From positions 1 to 64,000 of the forward strand of contig CALKIW010000007.1 in assembly GCA_937995875.1 (NCBI GenBank): DNA of 64,000 bases, in the 5' to 3' direction. A program made the translations under genes and the position numbers. Shown here in pieces: positions 46,123 through 54,911 of this stretch. The DNA comes from an uncultured Bacteroidales bacterium (GTDB lineage Bacteria > Bacteroidota > Bacteroidia > Bacteroidales > Bacteroidaceae). The notes below the pieces were generated by a model that ran no database searches, was not told the DNA's origin, and saw only the letters and a list, made by a program, of their open reading frames with translations. Within the stretch, counting starts at the first letter, position 1. Every line of letters begins with the position of its first letter.

Positions 46123-48522
46123 ATGAAAAAAATATTATGGACTTCCTCATTGGCGCTCATCACATTTGTTGCGGCGCCCGCTCATGCAGAGCAAACGGAT
46201 AACGATGATCTCGAACCCACCGAGTTGCAAGAAGTAACTGTCAAAGCTGTTCGAGCCCAACAGAATGCACCATTTGCGGTGAGCAATATCAACACGAAAC
46301 AGCTCTCTGACTTCTCCAAGACCGGGCAGGAACTTCCCTTTCTCTTTGCCAACACTCCCGGCGTTTTAGCTTGGAGCGAGAACGGATTGGGGACAGGGAC
46401 AACCTATATGCGTATTAGAGGTGCATCGGGAAGCCGCATCAACGTGACGCTTGACGGTGTGGCACTCAACTCGCCTGAAGACCAAACCGTGTTCTGGGCC
46501 AATATGAACTCGTATGCCGCGCTCTTAGGCTCGGCACAGATTCAGCGAGGCATCGGCACTTCTACCAATGGCGACGGTGCGTTCGGCGGGTCTATCTCTC
46601 TCGGCATGATGGCTCCAAGCGAGACCCCAAGTCTGGAGATAATCAGTTCGTACGGCAGTTACAACACCTATAACGTTGGTGCCAACTTCTCCACAGGACT
46701 GCTCGGCAACCATCTCATCCTTGATGGTGCCTATCACCACACGGGCACAGACGGCTATCTCCACGGCACCAGCGGTAATTCGGGTTCCTACTACGGTGGC
46801 CTCACCTGGCTGGATAAAAATTTCAAGGTGAGCTACAAGAATGTGGGTAACTACGAGCATACCGGACAGGCATGGAGCGGAGTGACCGCCGGCAACAACG
46901 ACTACAGCATGAACAGCTACGATGGCATCAAGACCTACAAGGATATGTACAATGCCGGATTGGGCAAATACAACATCCTGTATGAGGGCTTCGACCCCGA
47001 CTGGAAGGGAGGATGGACCATCAACCGTTACAAGATGGACGATGGCACGCTGTGGGAAAAGACCACCGACAATTTCGTGCAGAATCACAACATTCTGTCC
47101 GCCACATGGCAGCCATCAACCCATTGGACCCACAACGCAGCTTTGCACTACACCTATGGGCACGGCTACTACAAGGAATTCCGCCCGAACAACAAGGCTA
47201 AAAAGTTCGGTATAGTCTTCATTCCCACCAACACCATCATCGACCCTCCATACGAACCGGTTGTGGAAAAAGCCGACTTTGTACGCCGTAAAGGCTTGAC
47301 ACAGCACACCTACGGGATTGTCTACAACACCAATTATATGGACGATCATTGGGATGCCATTGCCGGCGTGAATCTCCAGCAGTTTCACGGCAACCACTTT
47401 GGCTACCTTGACTACATCTCCAACGTGGGGCAGAACGAAGGAAAGATCGGTATTCTTGCACCATGGAAGAACGGGAAGTACTACGACTCCGATGCCGACA
47501 AATACGACTATTCCGCCTATGTGAAAGGCACCTACCACATCACCGGCAGTTGGGACGCCTTCGCCGACATGCAATATCGTCACGTGAAATATAAAACCGA
47601 AGGTATCAACGATAAGTTCTACAAAAACGAAGACGGCTCTTACAGCAATCAGGGACTGACCATCAATAAGAACTACAACTTCTTCAATCCCAAGGCCGGC
47701 GTGAGCTTCCATCAGAATGGACATCGCGCCTACTTCTCTGTTGCCTATGCCGGTCGCGAGCCTGAACGCAACAATTTCACCGACAACGGCTCCTATCCTG
47801 CCCCAAAGGCAGAGCATCTGCTCGACTTTGAACTGGGATACAACTACAGCGGAAGCAACTGGCACGCAGGAGCCAACTTCTACTACATGGACTACAAAGA
47901 CCAATTTGTGCAGACCGGAGCTCAAAGCGATATTGGCGAAAACCTCACCGTAAACATCGATAAGAGTTATCGTATGGGTGTTGAACTGTCAGCAGACTGG
48001 AGCCCCTTCCACTGGCTTACTCTTGCCGGCAACGCTGCTCTCTCCGAAAACAAGATCAAGGACTTCGACGAAGTGGTGGAAACCTATGATGGCAGTTGGA
48101 AGGAAATGGCTCCCACTACCGTGCACTACGACCGTTCAACCCTCGCTTTCTCTCCGTCGGCCATTCTCAACGGTTTCCTTAATTTCCATTATGCCGGATT
48201 CCGCGCCGTATGGCACACCAATTTCGTGAGCCGTCAGTATATCGATAACACCGAAAACAAAGACCGTTCACTACCCAGCTATTCTCAAACGAACGTGAAA
48301 CTGGACTACACATGGAACGTTGCCAAGAAGTTTGCGGGGCTCAAGGAAGTCGTTATCGGACTTAACCTGAACAACATCTTCGACCGGCACTACGCCTCAA
48401 GCGCCTGGGTTTACTCGGCCATTGTAGGCGACAAATACCCCGAAAACAACCGGTATTATCAGTTAGGTTACATTCCCATGGCCGGCTTTACCGCAATGGG
48501 GAATATCACACTAAAGTTTTAA
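46123..48522 (+). CDS. TonB-dependent outer-membrane receptor, predicted thiamine uptake
   Basis: A 799-aa receptor with a signal peptide (cleaved near PAHAEQ), an N-terminal plug domain (LQEVTVKAVRAQQNAPF, TTYMRIRGASGSRINVTLDG region) and a 22-strand-type beta barrel ending in MGNITLKF with the terminal Phe. Energy would come from TonB-ExbBD. The ligand is inferred from regulation: the gene is directly downstream of a TPP riboswitch and followed by a PnuC-like transporter, the arrangement described for thiamine import in Bacteroidetes. No SusD partner is present, as expected for a vitamin receptor. Confidence 0.92.
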   Translation: MKKILWTSSLALITFVAAPAHAEQTDNDDLEPTELQEVTVKAVRAQQNAPFAVSNINTKQLSDFSKTGQELPFLFANTPGVLAWSENGLGTGTTYMRIRGASGSRINVTLDGVALNSPEDQTVFWANMNSYAALLGSAQIQRGIGTSTNGDGAFGGSISLGMMAPSETPSLEIISSYGSYNTYNVGANFSTGLLGNHLILDGAYHHTGTDGYLHGTSGNSGSYYGGLTWLDKNFKVSYKNVGNYEHTGQAWSGVTAGNNDYSMNSYDGIKTYKDMYNAGLGKYNILYEGFDPDWKGGWTINRYKMDDGTLWEKTTDNFVQNHNILSATWQPSTHWTHNAALHYTYGHGYYKEFRPNNKAKKFGIVFIPTNTIIDPPYEPVVEKADFVRRKGLTQHTYGIVYNTNYMDDHWDAIAGVNLQQFHGNHFGYLDYISNVGQNEGKIGILAPWKNGKYYDSDADKYDYSAYVKGTYHITGSWDAFADMQYRHVKYKTEGINDKFYKNEDGSYSNQGLTINKNYNFFNPKAGVSFHQNGHRAYFSVAYAGREPERNNFTDNGSYPAPKAEHLLDFELGYNYSGSNWHAGANFYYMDYKDQFVQTGAQSDIGENLTVNIDKSYRMGVELSADWSPFHWLTLAGNAALSENKIKDFDEVVETYDGSWKEMAPTTVHYDRSTLAFSPSAILNGFLNFHYAGFRAVWHTNFVSRQYIDNTENKDRSLPSYSQTNVKLDYTWNVAKKFAGLKEVVIGLNLNNIFDRHYASSAWVYSAIVGDKYPENNRYYQLGYIPMAGFTAMGNITLKF

Positions 48523-48602
48523 TAATTCATAATGCATAATGCATAATTCAAAATTATCAACACGCAGCCAATTTTGAATTATGCATTATGAATTATGAAT
48601 TA
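48523..48602. repeat. 33-bp-arm inverted repeat between receptor and transporter genes
   Basis: The arms at 48523-48555 and 48570-48602 are complementary with about one mismatch, separated by a 14-nt loop. Each is built from AT-rich TAATTCATAATGC and ATAATTCAAAATT modules. It fills almost the whole intergenic gap and would form a very stable RNA stem inside the operon. Confidence 0.85.
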
Positions 48603-48612
48603 ACAAAGGATT

Positions 48613-49203
48613 ATGGCATTTGAATTAAACCCCCTTGATATCATCACCACCCTGCTCGGACTGGCCTATATTATTTTAGAGTATAGAGCATCTATCTGGC
48701 TGTGGCTGGTAGGCTTTGTGATGCAGTTGCTCGATATTGTCCTATACTATAGCAAGGGACTTTATGCCGACTGCGCCATGGAGTTCTACTATATTGGCAT
48801 GACCATCTATGGATTTGGGGTGTGGAAATTTGGCAAGAAACACAATCAGAAAAGCGGTGAAAATATTCCCGTGACGCATTTCAAGCGCAGCCTTATTCTC
48901 CCCTGGATGTTGGGCACATTAGCCATTTGGTTTGTGCTCTGGTATTGGCTCGTCCAAATTGGATCCACCGTCCCCATTGCCGACTCCTTCACCACCGCCC
49001 TAAGTTTCGTGGGCATCTGGGCGTTAGCGCGAAAGTATTTGGAGCAATGGCTCATCTGGATTGTGGTAGACGTGGTCACCTGCGTGCTCTATTTCTACAA
49101 AGGCATACCCTTTAAAGCCTCGCTCTACGGTCTATACACCATCATTGCCATCTTTGGTTATATCAAGTGGAAAAAGATGATGAAAGTCTCTGCTGTGCAA
49201 TAG
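48613..49203 (+). CDS. pnuC: PnuC-family vitamin transporter, predicted thiamine (PnuT-type)
   Basis: A 196-aa inner-membrane protein of the PnuC family with about seven hydrophobic segments, starting FELNPLDIITTLLGL, with a WLVGFVMQLLDIVLYY region and the signature VDVVTCVLYFYKG near the end. PnuC proteins carry nicotinamide riboside, and the PnuT group carries thiamine by facilitated diffusion with trapping by phosphorylation. Position behind the TPP riboswitch and receptor supports thiamine here. A pyrophosphokinase gene would often follow, but none does: the next 690 nt hold no gene. Confidence 0.9.
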   Translation: MAFELNPLDIITTLLGLAYIILEYRASIWLWLVGFVMQLLDIVLYYSKGLYADCAMEFYYIGMTIYGFGVWKFGKKHNQKSGENIPVTHFKRSLILPWMLGTLAIWFVLWYWLVQIGSTVPIADSFTTALSFVGIWALARKYLEQWLIWIVVDVVTCVLYFYKGIPFKASLYGLYTIIAIFGYIKWKKMMKVSAVQ

Positions 49204-49399
49204 CATCTCCCATAGATATACCCTATATCATGACACGTCGGCAGAAGGCAAACCGACGTTCTGTTTTGGTTATCTATTCCGTCGGGAAACAGTTCGGCTC
49301 CAACTAAACGAAATAACAATCAGATATGCCGATTACTGTTCCTCTGCTTAGATGTATCGCTCTTTAAAAGCATCACTCCTGTCTGTTTGCAATAAACGT

Positions 49400-49775
49400 A
49401 GGGGTAAGTTTAAAAAGTGCGAAATATAACGACAAAAGCCCTCTAATGCTGCGCGTATTTGGAAATTAAAATACTTTCATACCAAATACGCGCAGCATTT
49501 AACATTTTGACAATATACTGTATATCAACAAATTATATAGAAATACCGTTTTACAACCACAGTGCTCCGTTTTTATGGCCATGCGGTTACTATCTAATCA
49601 CGCTGCGACTAAATCTTAACGGCAAAGTGTATAAGCCCTGTCGATCATGCGATAAGGCTGTAACGGTGTTGCGATAAGGCTGTAATCGCAAGGCTACTCA
49701 AAATTATCGGTTTTATTAAGACTAAAAAAGGGCGTAAACACATCTATTTTTCAACTAAAAGGCCCGAAAAAGAAG
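49400..49775 (+). repeat. Interspersed 22-bp-array element, copy D (weak flanks)
   Basis: The array (49583-49692) is exact: five units starting at 49583, 49605, 49627, 49649 and 49671; the last two begin with the same GCGATAAGGCTGTAA. The flanks are much diverged from the other copies: on the right only AAACACATCTATTTTTC and AAAAGGCCCGAAAAAGAA align loosely with the shared right block. The limits are therefore approximate. Confidence 0.65.
49445..49499. other. Perfect 18-bp-stem hairpin inside copy D
   Basis: The arms AATGCTGCGCGTATTTGG (49445-49462) and CCAAATACGCGCAGCATT (49482-49499) pair without a mismatch, with a 19-nt AT-rich loop. It could end pnuC transcripts (242 nt after the stop), but lacks a clear T-run. 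Confidence 0.75.
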
Positions 49776-49893
49776 ACAGGATTACAGGCAAGTTTTTATG
49801 ACAAACCCATTAGTATTCGCCCATCCGTTCCTCCGCTCCGTTCCCCATCACAATACTGATACGGCATCAAAAATGCCATGCCGTCAGACTTGT

Positions 49894-50049
49894 CTATTGA
49901 AAAAACGTGAAGTAAATATAGGCCAATGCGGCCACGATAGCCACTAAACAGATTAAGCGGAAAAGGCAGCTCGTTACCTTCTTTACAATAATAATGCCGA
50001 CAACGATGGCAATCAGCACAAAGAGATAATAAGTAAAATTTGAATCCAT
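49894..50049 (-). CDS. Small membrane protein (51 aa)
   Basis: A short gene on the minus strand: 51 codons from the ATG at 50049 to a TAG at 49894. The protein begins MDSNFTYYLFVLIAIVV, has a hydrophobic helix (YLFVLIAIVVGIIIV), a short basic and Cys-containing loop (KKVTSCLFR), then a second hydrophobic helix (LICLVAIVAALAYIYF). That is a two-helix hairpin with a central positive loop, a coherent membrane protein. The start lies 16 nt after the pseudouridine synthase stop codon, so it is probably the last gene of the long operon. The function is unknown. Confidence 0.72.
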   Translation of the reverse strand: MDSNFTYYLFVLIAIVVGIIIVKKVTSCLFRLICLVAIVAALAYIYFTFFQ

Positions 50050-50064
50050 GAGGATATTGACTTG

Positions 50065-50994
50065 TTATTTAAATAATGCTGTGAACGAATGTGGAATCTG
50101 CGTCTGGAATTCCATAGGACGATGGGTCACGGGATGATAGAAGCAAAGCACGTAGGCATGAAGACATAGCCTTTCTATCGGGTCGTCGCCATTGCCGTAT
50201 TTTCGGTCACCGCACACGGGATGTCCCATATCGGCCGCATGAACACGTATCTGATTCTTGCGCCCCGTCTCAAGTTTGAATTCCACCAATGAATGGTAAG
50301 GCGTGCGATCCAATACATGAAAATGGGTCACGGCATACTTCCCACCATTATCTATAGGACTGCTATAGGTAACATATATCTTACTGTCTTTCAACCAATT
50401 AGCTATCGTTCCCTCATCGGTCTCCATCGGTCCGGACAGCACCGCTACATATCGGCGATCGTACACCGTATGGCGCCAGTCGTTCTCCATCGATAGTGCC
50501 GTCCTCTTGTCTTTAGCATATATCAGGAGCCCACTCGTGTCGCGGTCGAGCCGATGTACCACGTGTGCCTGACAATTTTGCTTGGTCGCATGGAAATATT
50601 CGTCGAGCACGGACTTCACATTCAGCGAGTTATGCCTGGTAGCCATAGAGAGTATGCCCGGTTTCTTCTCCACCACGACAAGGTAATCGTCCTCGTAAAC
50701 CAATTTCACATACCGACTTTTAAGGGTGATGTTGCGCTTGGTTTTGCTCACCTCTATTTTCATACCAGGCACCAATGGGAAGTCATGCTGCGTCACTACT
50801 TTCCCATTCACCTTGATGCCCTGTCCCTGAAGCGTTGCCTTTATCTTTGTGCGGCTCCCTTTCAAATTAGCCAAAAGCCAATCGAGCAGTTGCGCTTCCT
50901 CTTTCACGATATGACTGCTGTAGAAGCTTTCCCGATTGGGCATCGTATTTCTTGTTATTCCGTTATTTCTTTTCTTCATGTGCTGTAAATCCAA
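50065..50994 (-). CDS. RluA/RluD-family pseudouridine synthase
   Basis: A 309-aa RNA pseudouridine synthase. The catalytic signature HRLDRDTSGLLIYAK lies at about 143-157 and holds the catalytic Asp. The N-terminal S4-like RNA-binding region is at about 30-85 (LANLKGSRTKIKATL, VPGMKIEV). The end includes NQIRVHAADMGHPVCGDRKYG, also characteristic. The target is probably 23S rRNA (RluD-like) or tRNA; the sequence alone does not decide. It lies 21 nt after the ABC permease gene in an operon running from 56.8 kb. Confidence 0.93.
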   Translation of the reverse strand: MDLQHMKKRNNGITRNTMPNRESFYSSHIVKEEAQLLDWLLANLKGSRTKIKATLQGQGIKVNGKVVTQHDFPLVPGMKIEVSKTKRNITLKSRYVKLVYEDDYLVVVEKKPGILSMATRHNSLNVKSVLDEYFHATKQNCQAHVVHRLDRDTSGLLIYAKDKRTALSMENDWRHTVYDRRYVAVLSGPMETDEGTIANWLKDSKIYVTYSSPIDNGGKYAVTHFHVLDRTPYHSLVEFKLETGRKNQIRVHAADMGHPVCGDRKYGNGDDPIERLCLHAYVLCFYHPVTHRPMEFQTQIPHSFTALFK

Positions 50995-51015
50995 TCCGCA
51001 ATGTGCGGTATGTTG

Positions 51016-52215
51016 TTAATCCCTGCGTCCCCAAATGCTCATGATTTTATGACGTATGGCCATCCCATTGCACAAACTCACCAGAGCGCACAACCCGATG
51101 CCGAGTATCACGGCAGGCCATATCGTTCCGGCATCCGTGTTGGGGAAAAGGGCTTCGATAATTTCCATATAATAGCTCCGAACGGGCAGGAGTAACACCC
51201 ACGCGATGAGCAACACTGCAACGTTGAGTCCTATGGTCAGCATTTGGTAAGGGCGTGCAATGCTACCGGGACTATAGCCCATCAGCAGCAAGTTCTCCAA
51301 TTTGGCAGCATTTTTCTGCACCAACAGATAGATGCTCAGCATGAGAATGTAGAAACTAAGGGCTGATATGATTAGTCCGACCATCACCACCAACATAATC
51401 ATCAACCTGAGAAAACGCGCCGTCTTTTCAGCTTCCAACTGTCCGTTCTCCATCTCGTAACCCTTTCTGTCGAGATATTTGGTTACGTTTTCATCGGCCG
51501 GATTGTCCAACTGCATCACCAATCGGGTAGCATCCGAATGAGCGTCGGGCGCAAAATTGGCATTGCTCCAGTCCATGAAAGCCTGCGGAACAAGAATGGT
51601 GCTTAAGCGATTAGAGAAACCTATCACCTTGCCTTTGAAGCCTTCCCTGCGTCCATTGCCCTGAATGAAAATATCAAGATCTATCAATCCCATCAAGCCC
51701 TCGCTGATTTTGGGCAAAGAACGATTCCTCGCGAAACCAAAGTTATACATGGTTAGATAGGTGCGGGGCAAGATTATCGGCACCCGTTTTTCTCCGGGCG
51801 TATAGCTCCAATCAGCTGTCGAGCCCTTCACAAACTCGTCAGGAATACTCTCAAAGAACAGTTCCGTGTTCAGCACATCCGTTCCGCTCACGCTCATGTG
51901 AGCATCGACTTTGTATTCCGTCGACGTGAACTTACCCACTTTCGCGGCAAAAGGCTGAGCGGCAAGGTCGGAAATTTCAGAATTATTGAAAGCGTTGGAC
52001 CGACCGGAAAGCGTGTTTCCCATTCCGATTTTCTTGCTCAGAATCACATAATCGGTCTTCATAAACGAATCCTCAGACGTGAAAACGGGCATCACATCTT
52101 TGTAAAACTGATAGCCCACCAACACAATGCACATTCCAAAGAGATTGGCCAGCGCGAAGCCTATGAACTGAGGCACACTGATGTGCTGTCTTAACAATTT
52201 CCAAACCAAACTCAT
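51016..52215 (-). CDS. ABC transporter permease-like membrane protein (FtsX/MacB-like)
   Basis: A 399-aa protein with an N-terminal membrane segment (FIGFALANLFGMCIVLVGY), a periplasmic domain of about 230 residues, then three membrane helices toward the C-terminus (MIMLVVMVGLIISALSFYILM and two more). This layout of 1+3 helices with a large external domain is that of FtsX/MacB/LolC-type permeases, which mechanically transmit ATPase action rather than transport small molecules. The start overlaps the ATPase gene stop by 4 nt, so the two form one system. The substrate or function is unknown. Confidence 0.78.
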   Translation of the reverse strand: MSLVWKLLRQHISVPQFIGFALANLFGMCIVLVGYQFYKDVMPVFTSEDSFMKTDYVILSKKIGMGNTLSGRSNAFNNSEISDLAAQPFAAKVGKFTSTEYKVDAHMSVSGTDVLNTELFFESIPDEFVKGSTADWSYTPGEKRVPIILPRTYLTMYNFGFARNRSLPKISEGLMGLIDLDIFIQGNGRREGFKGKVIGFSNRLSTILVPQAFMDWSNANFAPDAHSDATRLVMQLDNPADENVTKYLDRKGYEMENGQLEAEKTARFLRLMIMLVVMVGLIISALSFYILMLSIYLLVQKNAAKLENLLLMGYSPGSIARPYQMLTIGLNVAVLLIAWVLLLPVRSYYMEIIEALFPNTDAGTIWPAVILGIGLCALVSLCNGMAIRHKIMSIWGRRD

Positions 52216-52856
52216 AGCATGAATGTTTCTTCGTAGTCCAATTCGATATGCTTGCCTATGCTCGTCACGATGACGCCCGCCCCCTGTGTCCGAGCTTCTC
52301 TTATGAGAATGTCGGCCATGATTTTAGCGTTGGCATCGTCAAGGTGAGAGATCGGCTCGTCGGCCAGAATGAAATCGAATGGCTGCACCAATGCCCGCAT
52401 CATGGCAACACGCTGTTGCTGTCCGAACGACATTTTCCCTATTTTGGTATCACGTTTATCATCAATACCCAGCATTTCAAACCACAGTCTGATTTCGGCT
52501 TCGGTCTTAAAATTGGTGAGCTTATTCTTAATCTGCACATTCTCCATTGCCGTGAGTTCGGGAAACAACCGCAGTTCCTGAAACAATGTGCTGATGTGCT
52601 TCCGACGCGTTTCCACCCAGTCGTACACCCTAAATTCGCGCGTGTCGCGGTCGTCAAACAGCACCTGCCCACTGTAATCGTGCCTATAACCCAATATATA
52701 GCTGCATAAAGTGCTCTTTCCTTTCCCCGAACTGGCCTCAACAAGGTAAAGTTTTCCTTTCTCAAAAGAAACATCCTGCTGCCACACTTCCGAGTGTAGG
52801 TCAGGGTGTTGGGCAAACACAGACGGCACCACCGAAGCCAGACGAATTGTATTCAT
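52212..52856 (-). CDS. ABC transporter ATP-binding protein with divergent motifs
   Basis: A 214-aa ATPase of the FtsE/LolD/MacB size class. Walker A is ASSGKGKST (41-49), with Ala in place of the first Gly. The signature is MSFGQQQR (142-149) instead of LSGGQ. Walker B is ILADEP (163-168), followed by the D-loop SHLDD. At the switch His position (usual VTH) it reads VTS. The Walker A Lys and the catalytic Glu are present, so ATP binding is likely, but turnover may be altered. It is coupled to the permease gene, which overlaps it by 4 nt. The upstream DUF4836 lipoprotein gene ends 4 nt away. Confidence 0.83.
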   Translation of the reverse strand: MNTIRLASVVPSVFAQHPDLHSEVWQQDVSFEKGKLYLVEASSGKGKSTLCSYILGYRHDYSGQVLFDDRDTREFRVYDWVETRRKHISTLFQELRLFPELTAMENVQIKNKLTNFKTEAEIRLWFEMLGIDDKRDTKIGKMSFGQQQRVAMMRALVQPFDFILADEPISHLDDANAKIMADILIREARTQGAGVIVTSIGKHIELDYEETFML

Positions 52857-52860
52857 ATCC

Positions 52861-54189
52861 TTACTTCAATGTGTAAACAATGGCGTCGAGGTCGCCAAAC
52901 ATGGGCCTCAACAGCGACGTCAGCGTCTCGGCCTTACTTCCCCGCAGGGCCGAAAAATTGACAACCATCACCAACTTTTCTCCTTTTATTTTGTCTTGCA
53001 GGAGTTTTCCTATCGGCTTGACTGCAGGCCTGATGCTTCTCAGCGCTGCTTCCCTGCTGCCGCCACTCATATATTGCCAATCGTCGGTCACTCCAAAGAA
53101 ATAGGTAGTGTTGTCACCCGAATAATAATAGCAATCGCGTCCCCAGTCTCCGATGTTTCCGCCTGCCGGCACACTCTGCTTCCAATAATCAACATCGGCA
53201 AGCCAATCTGCATGCTTCAGCTTGGCAGCCATCATCATCTGAAAATGATCCGTGTCCAGTTCCGGCGTGATCAGGGCCATGTCTCCATCAATGCTCTTGA
53301 TGATATTGTCCATATCGATCGCCGTATTGATACCAGCCAACATGGTCCTTAAACCACTGTTTTGACGCATCAATTCTATAAATCGGCTGCCGTCTACATT
53401 AAGAAACAAGCCCACAGCATCCGTCTTGTCCATCGTTGCTGCATACCTGCCCTTGATTGGACGATAGATGCCGGCGGCCTTCTGCAACTCCTTATTGATC
53501 TGCTGGTTAAAAGAGAACGTCTCGCCGTTCACCAACAGGCATCCCGCTTCTATCTTCATCTCTGCCGCAATCATGATTTGCGACGCATCGGCATTCTTTG
53601 GCGCGCCAAGTGTAAAGGGAGCTACAAACTGCTCCGGCAGGGCTTCGGCCTCACAGACAAGCGACATCGGTGCATTGATGGAGTCGAGTTTGGCATACAT
53701 AGGCGTACCCACAATGCCGTCTTCCTCGTCGGCTGCCAGATATTTGGCCATCGTGCCTGCCATCTCTCCACGTGCTTCGGGCAAGACGGGACCCATGAGC
53801 AGGGCAGCTTTGTCCGACCATCCCGCAACCCAATTATTGGGCAACGCCATAAAGTCGAAACCCTTTTTAGATGATAATTTCTGCCCGACGTTCTTCAAAG
53901 TCTCATCCAATTTGTCACGGTTGGAAACCCTGGCACAAAGCCCCAGATTGCCCTGCGCATCTTCAAAGAAGTAGATATTGGACGACAAATCAAGTCCGGT
54001 GTTGTTCAGGTTGGACACATGGAGCAACGTTTTGAGCAACAACTGATTACCCGTCCCGCTTAATTTAGCGGGATTGATGCCCATAATCAGCTTGCTTTCG
54101 GCAGGCACTGCATTCAGATAATCAGTTTTGGAGCACGAAGACAGCACCACCATGAGCAGTGCCATCATACCATATACAATCTTTTTCAT
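52861..54189 (-). CDS. DUF4836-type lipoprotein
   Basis: A 442-aa lipoprotein: the signal peptide ends in the lipobox LSSCS, with Cys about residue 19. The mature part is a soluble alpha/beta protein starting LNAVPAESKLIMGINPAKLSG, a pattern I associate with the Bacteroidetes DUF4836 family. It lacks known catalytic motifs. The start codon overlaps the rsmE stop by 1 nt, and the ABC ATPase gene begins 4 nt after its stop, so it may work with that ABC system in the envelope. That link is inference. Confidence 0.75.
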   Translation of the reverse strand: MKKIVYGMMALLMVVLSSCSKTDYLNAVPAESKLIMGINPAKLSGTGNQLLLKTLLHVSNLNNTGLDLSSNIYFFEDAQGNLGLCARVSNRDKLDETLKNVGQKLSSKKGFDFMALPNNWVAGWSDKAALLMGPVLPEARGEMAGTMAKYLAADEEDGIVGTPMYAKLDSINAPMSLVCEAEALPEQFVAPFTLGAPKNADASQIMIAAEMKIEAGCLLVNGETFSFNQQINKELQKAAGIYRPIKGRYAATMDKTDAVGLFLNVDGSRFIELMRQNSGLRTMLAGINTAIDMDNIIKSIDGDMALITPELDTDHFQMMMAAKLKHADWLADVDYWKQSVPAGGNIGDWGRDCYYYSGDNTTYFFGVTDDWQYMSGGSREAALRSIRPAVKPIGKLLQDKIKGEKLVMVVNFSALRGSKAETLTSLLRPMFGDLDAIVYTLK

Positions 54190-54911
54190 TACTTTCTTTT
54201 TGATAAATGAGCCATCGTCACCGCCATGAGGCCGGCCGTTTCGGTGCGCAGTCGGCTACTGCCGAGCGTGGCACTCTCGTATCCGTTTGCCATGGCCAAC
54301 CGCACTTCGTCGATGGAAAAATCGCCTTCGGGTCCAACCAGAACAGTTACAGTCTCATCGCCGGACATTCCCTGCAACTCGGTATAAAGGTCGGTCTTCT
54401 CTATTTCGTTGTAACAGTGGCAGATAAACTTCCTACCCTCGCGGGGCGTCTCTACAAAATCCTTGAACTTTGTGAGGTCGTTCAGCACGGGTTTCCATGC
54501 TTTACGACTCTGCTTCATAGCCGCAACCACAATTTTGTCAAGGCGATCCATGCGCACGTGTTTACGCTCAGAAAAGCGACTATGCAGCATCGTGGCCTCG
54601 TCGAAGCCTACCTCTGTGGCCTTTTCGAGCATCCACTCAATGCGGTCAATCATCTTTGTGGGCGCGATGGCCAGATGGATTCGGCCATTCCATGTTTTCT
54701 GCTGTGGCAGCGTTTCCTCTATGTTGTATCCGCAGTGCTTACCTGCTGCCAATGCCACTTTGGCACGATAAAATGCGCCTTCGCCGTCCATCAGATAGAT
54801 GTCGTCGCCACCCTGCAACCGCAACACACGCAGAGCGTGCCGGGCTTCGTCAGCGGGCAGCTCCGTTTCCTGCCGAGCATGAGGCACATAGAAATATCTA
54901 ACCTCCTTCAT
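54189..54911 (-). CDS. rsmE: 16S rRNA (uracil-1498-N3)-methyltransferase
   Basis: RsmE methylates U1498 of 16S rRNA in the ribosomal decoding region, using SAM. The 240-aa protein has an N-terminal PUA-like domain (HALRVLRLQGGDDIYLMDG) and a SPOUT-fold C-terminal domain whose knot carries LVGPEGDFSIDE and LGSSRLRTETAG. These are family hallmarks. It overlaps the preceding gene by 4 nt and the next by 1 nt, in one operon with the nuclease-domain protein and DUF4836 lipoprotein. Confidence 0.96.
   Translation of the reverse strand: MKEVRYFYVPHARQETELPADEARHALRVLRLQGGDDIYLMDGEGAFYRAKVALAAGKHCGYNIEETLPQQKTWNGRIHLAIAPTKMIDRIEWMLEKATEVGFDEATMLHSRFSERKHVRMDRLDKIVVAAMKQSRKAWKPVLNDLTKFKDFVETPREGRKFICHCYNEIEKTDLYTELQGMSGDETVTVLVGPEGDFSIDEVRLAMANGYESATLGSSRLRTETAGLMAVTMAHLSKRK

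Larger units (their letters stand above)
49204..49893. other. Gene-free convergent region containing repeat copy D
   Basis: The region includes a strong 18-bp hairpin (49445-49499) and copy D of the 22-bp-array element. A 72-codon open frame at 49459-49677 runs through both and is not protein-like. I see no promoter of the Bacteroidetes type. Confidence 0.65.
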
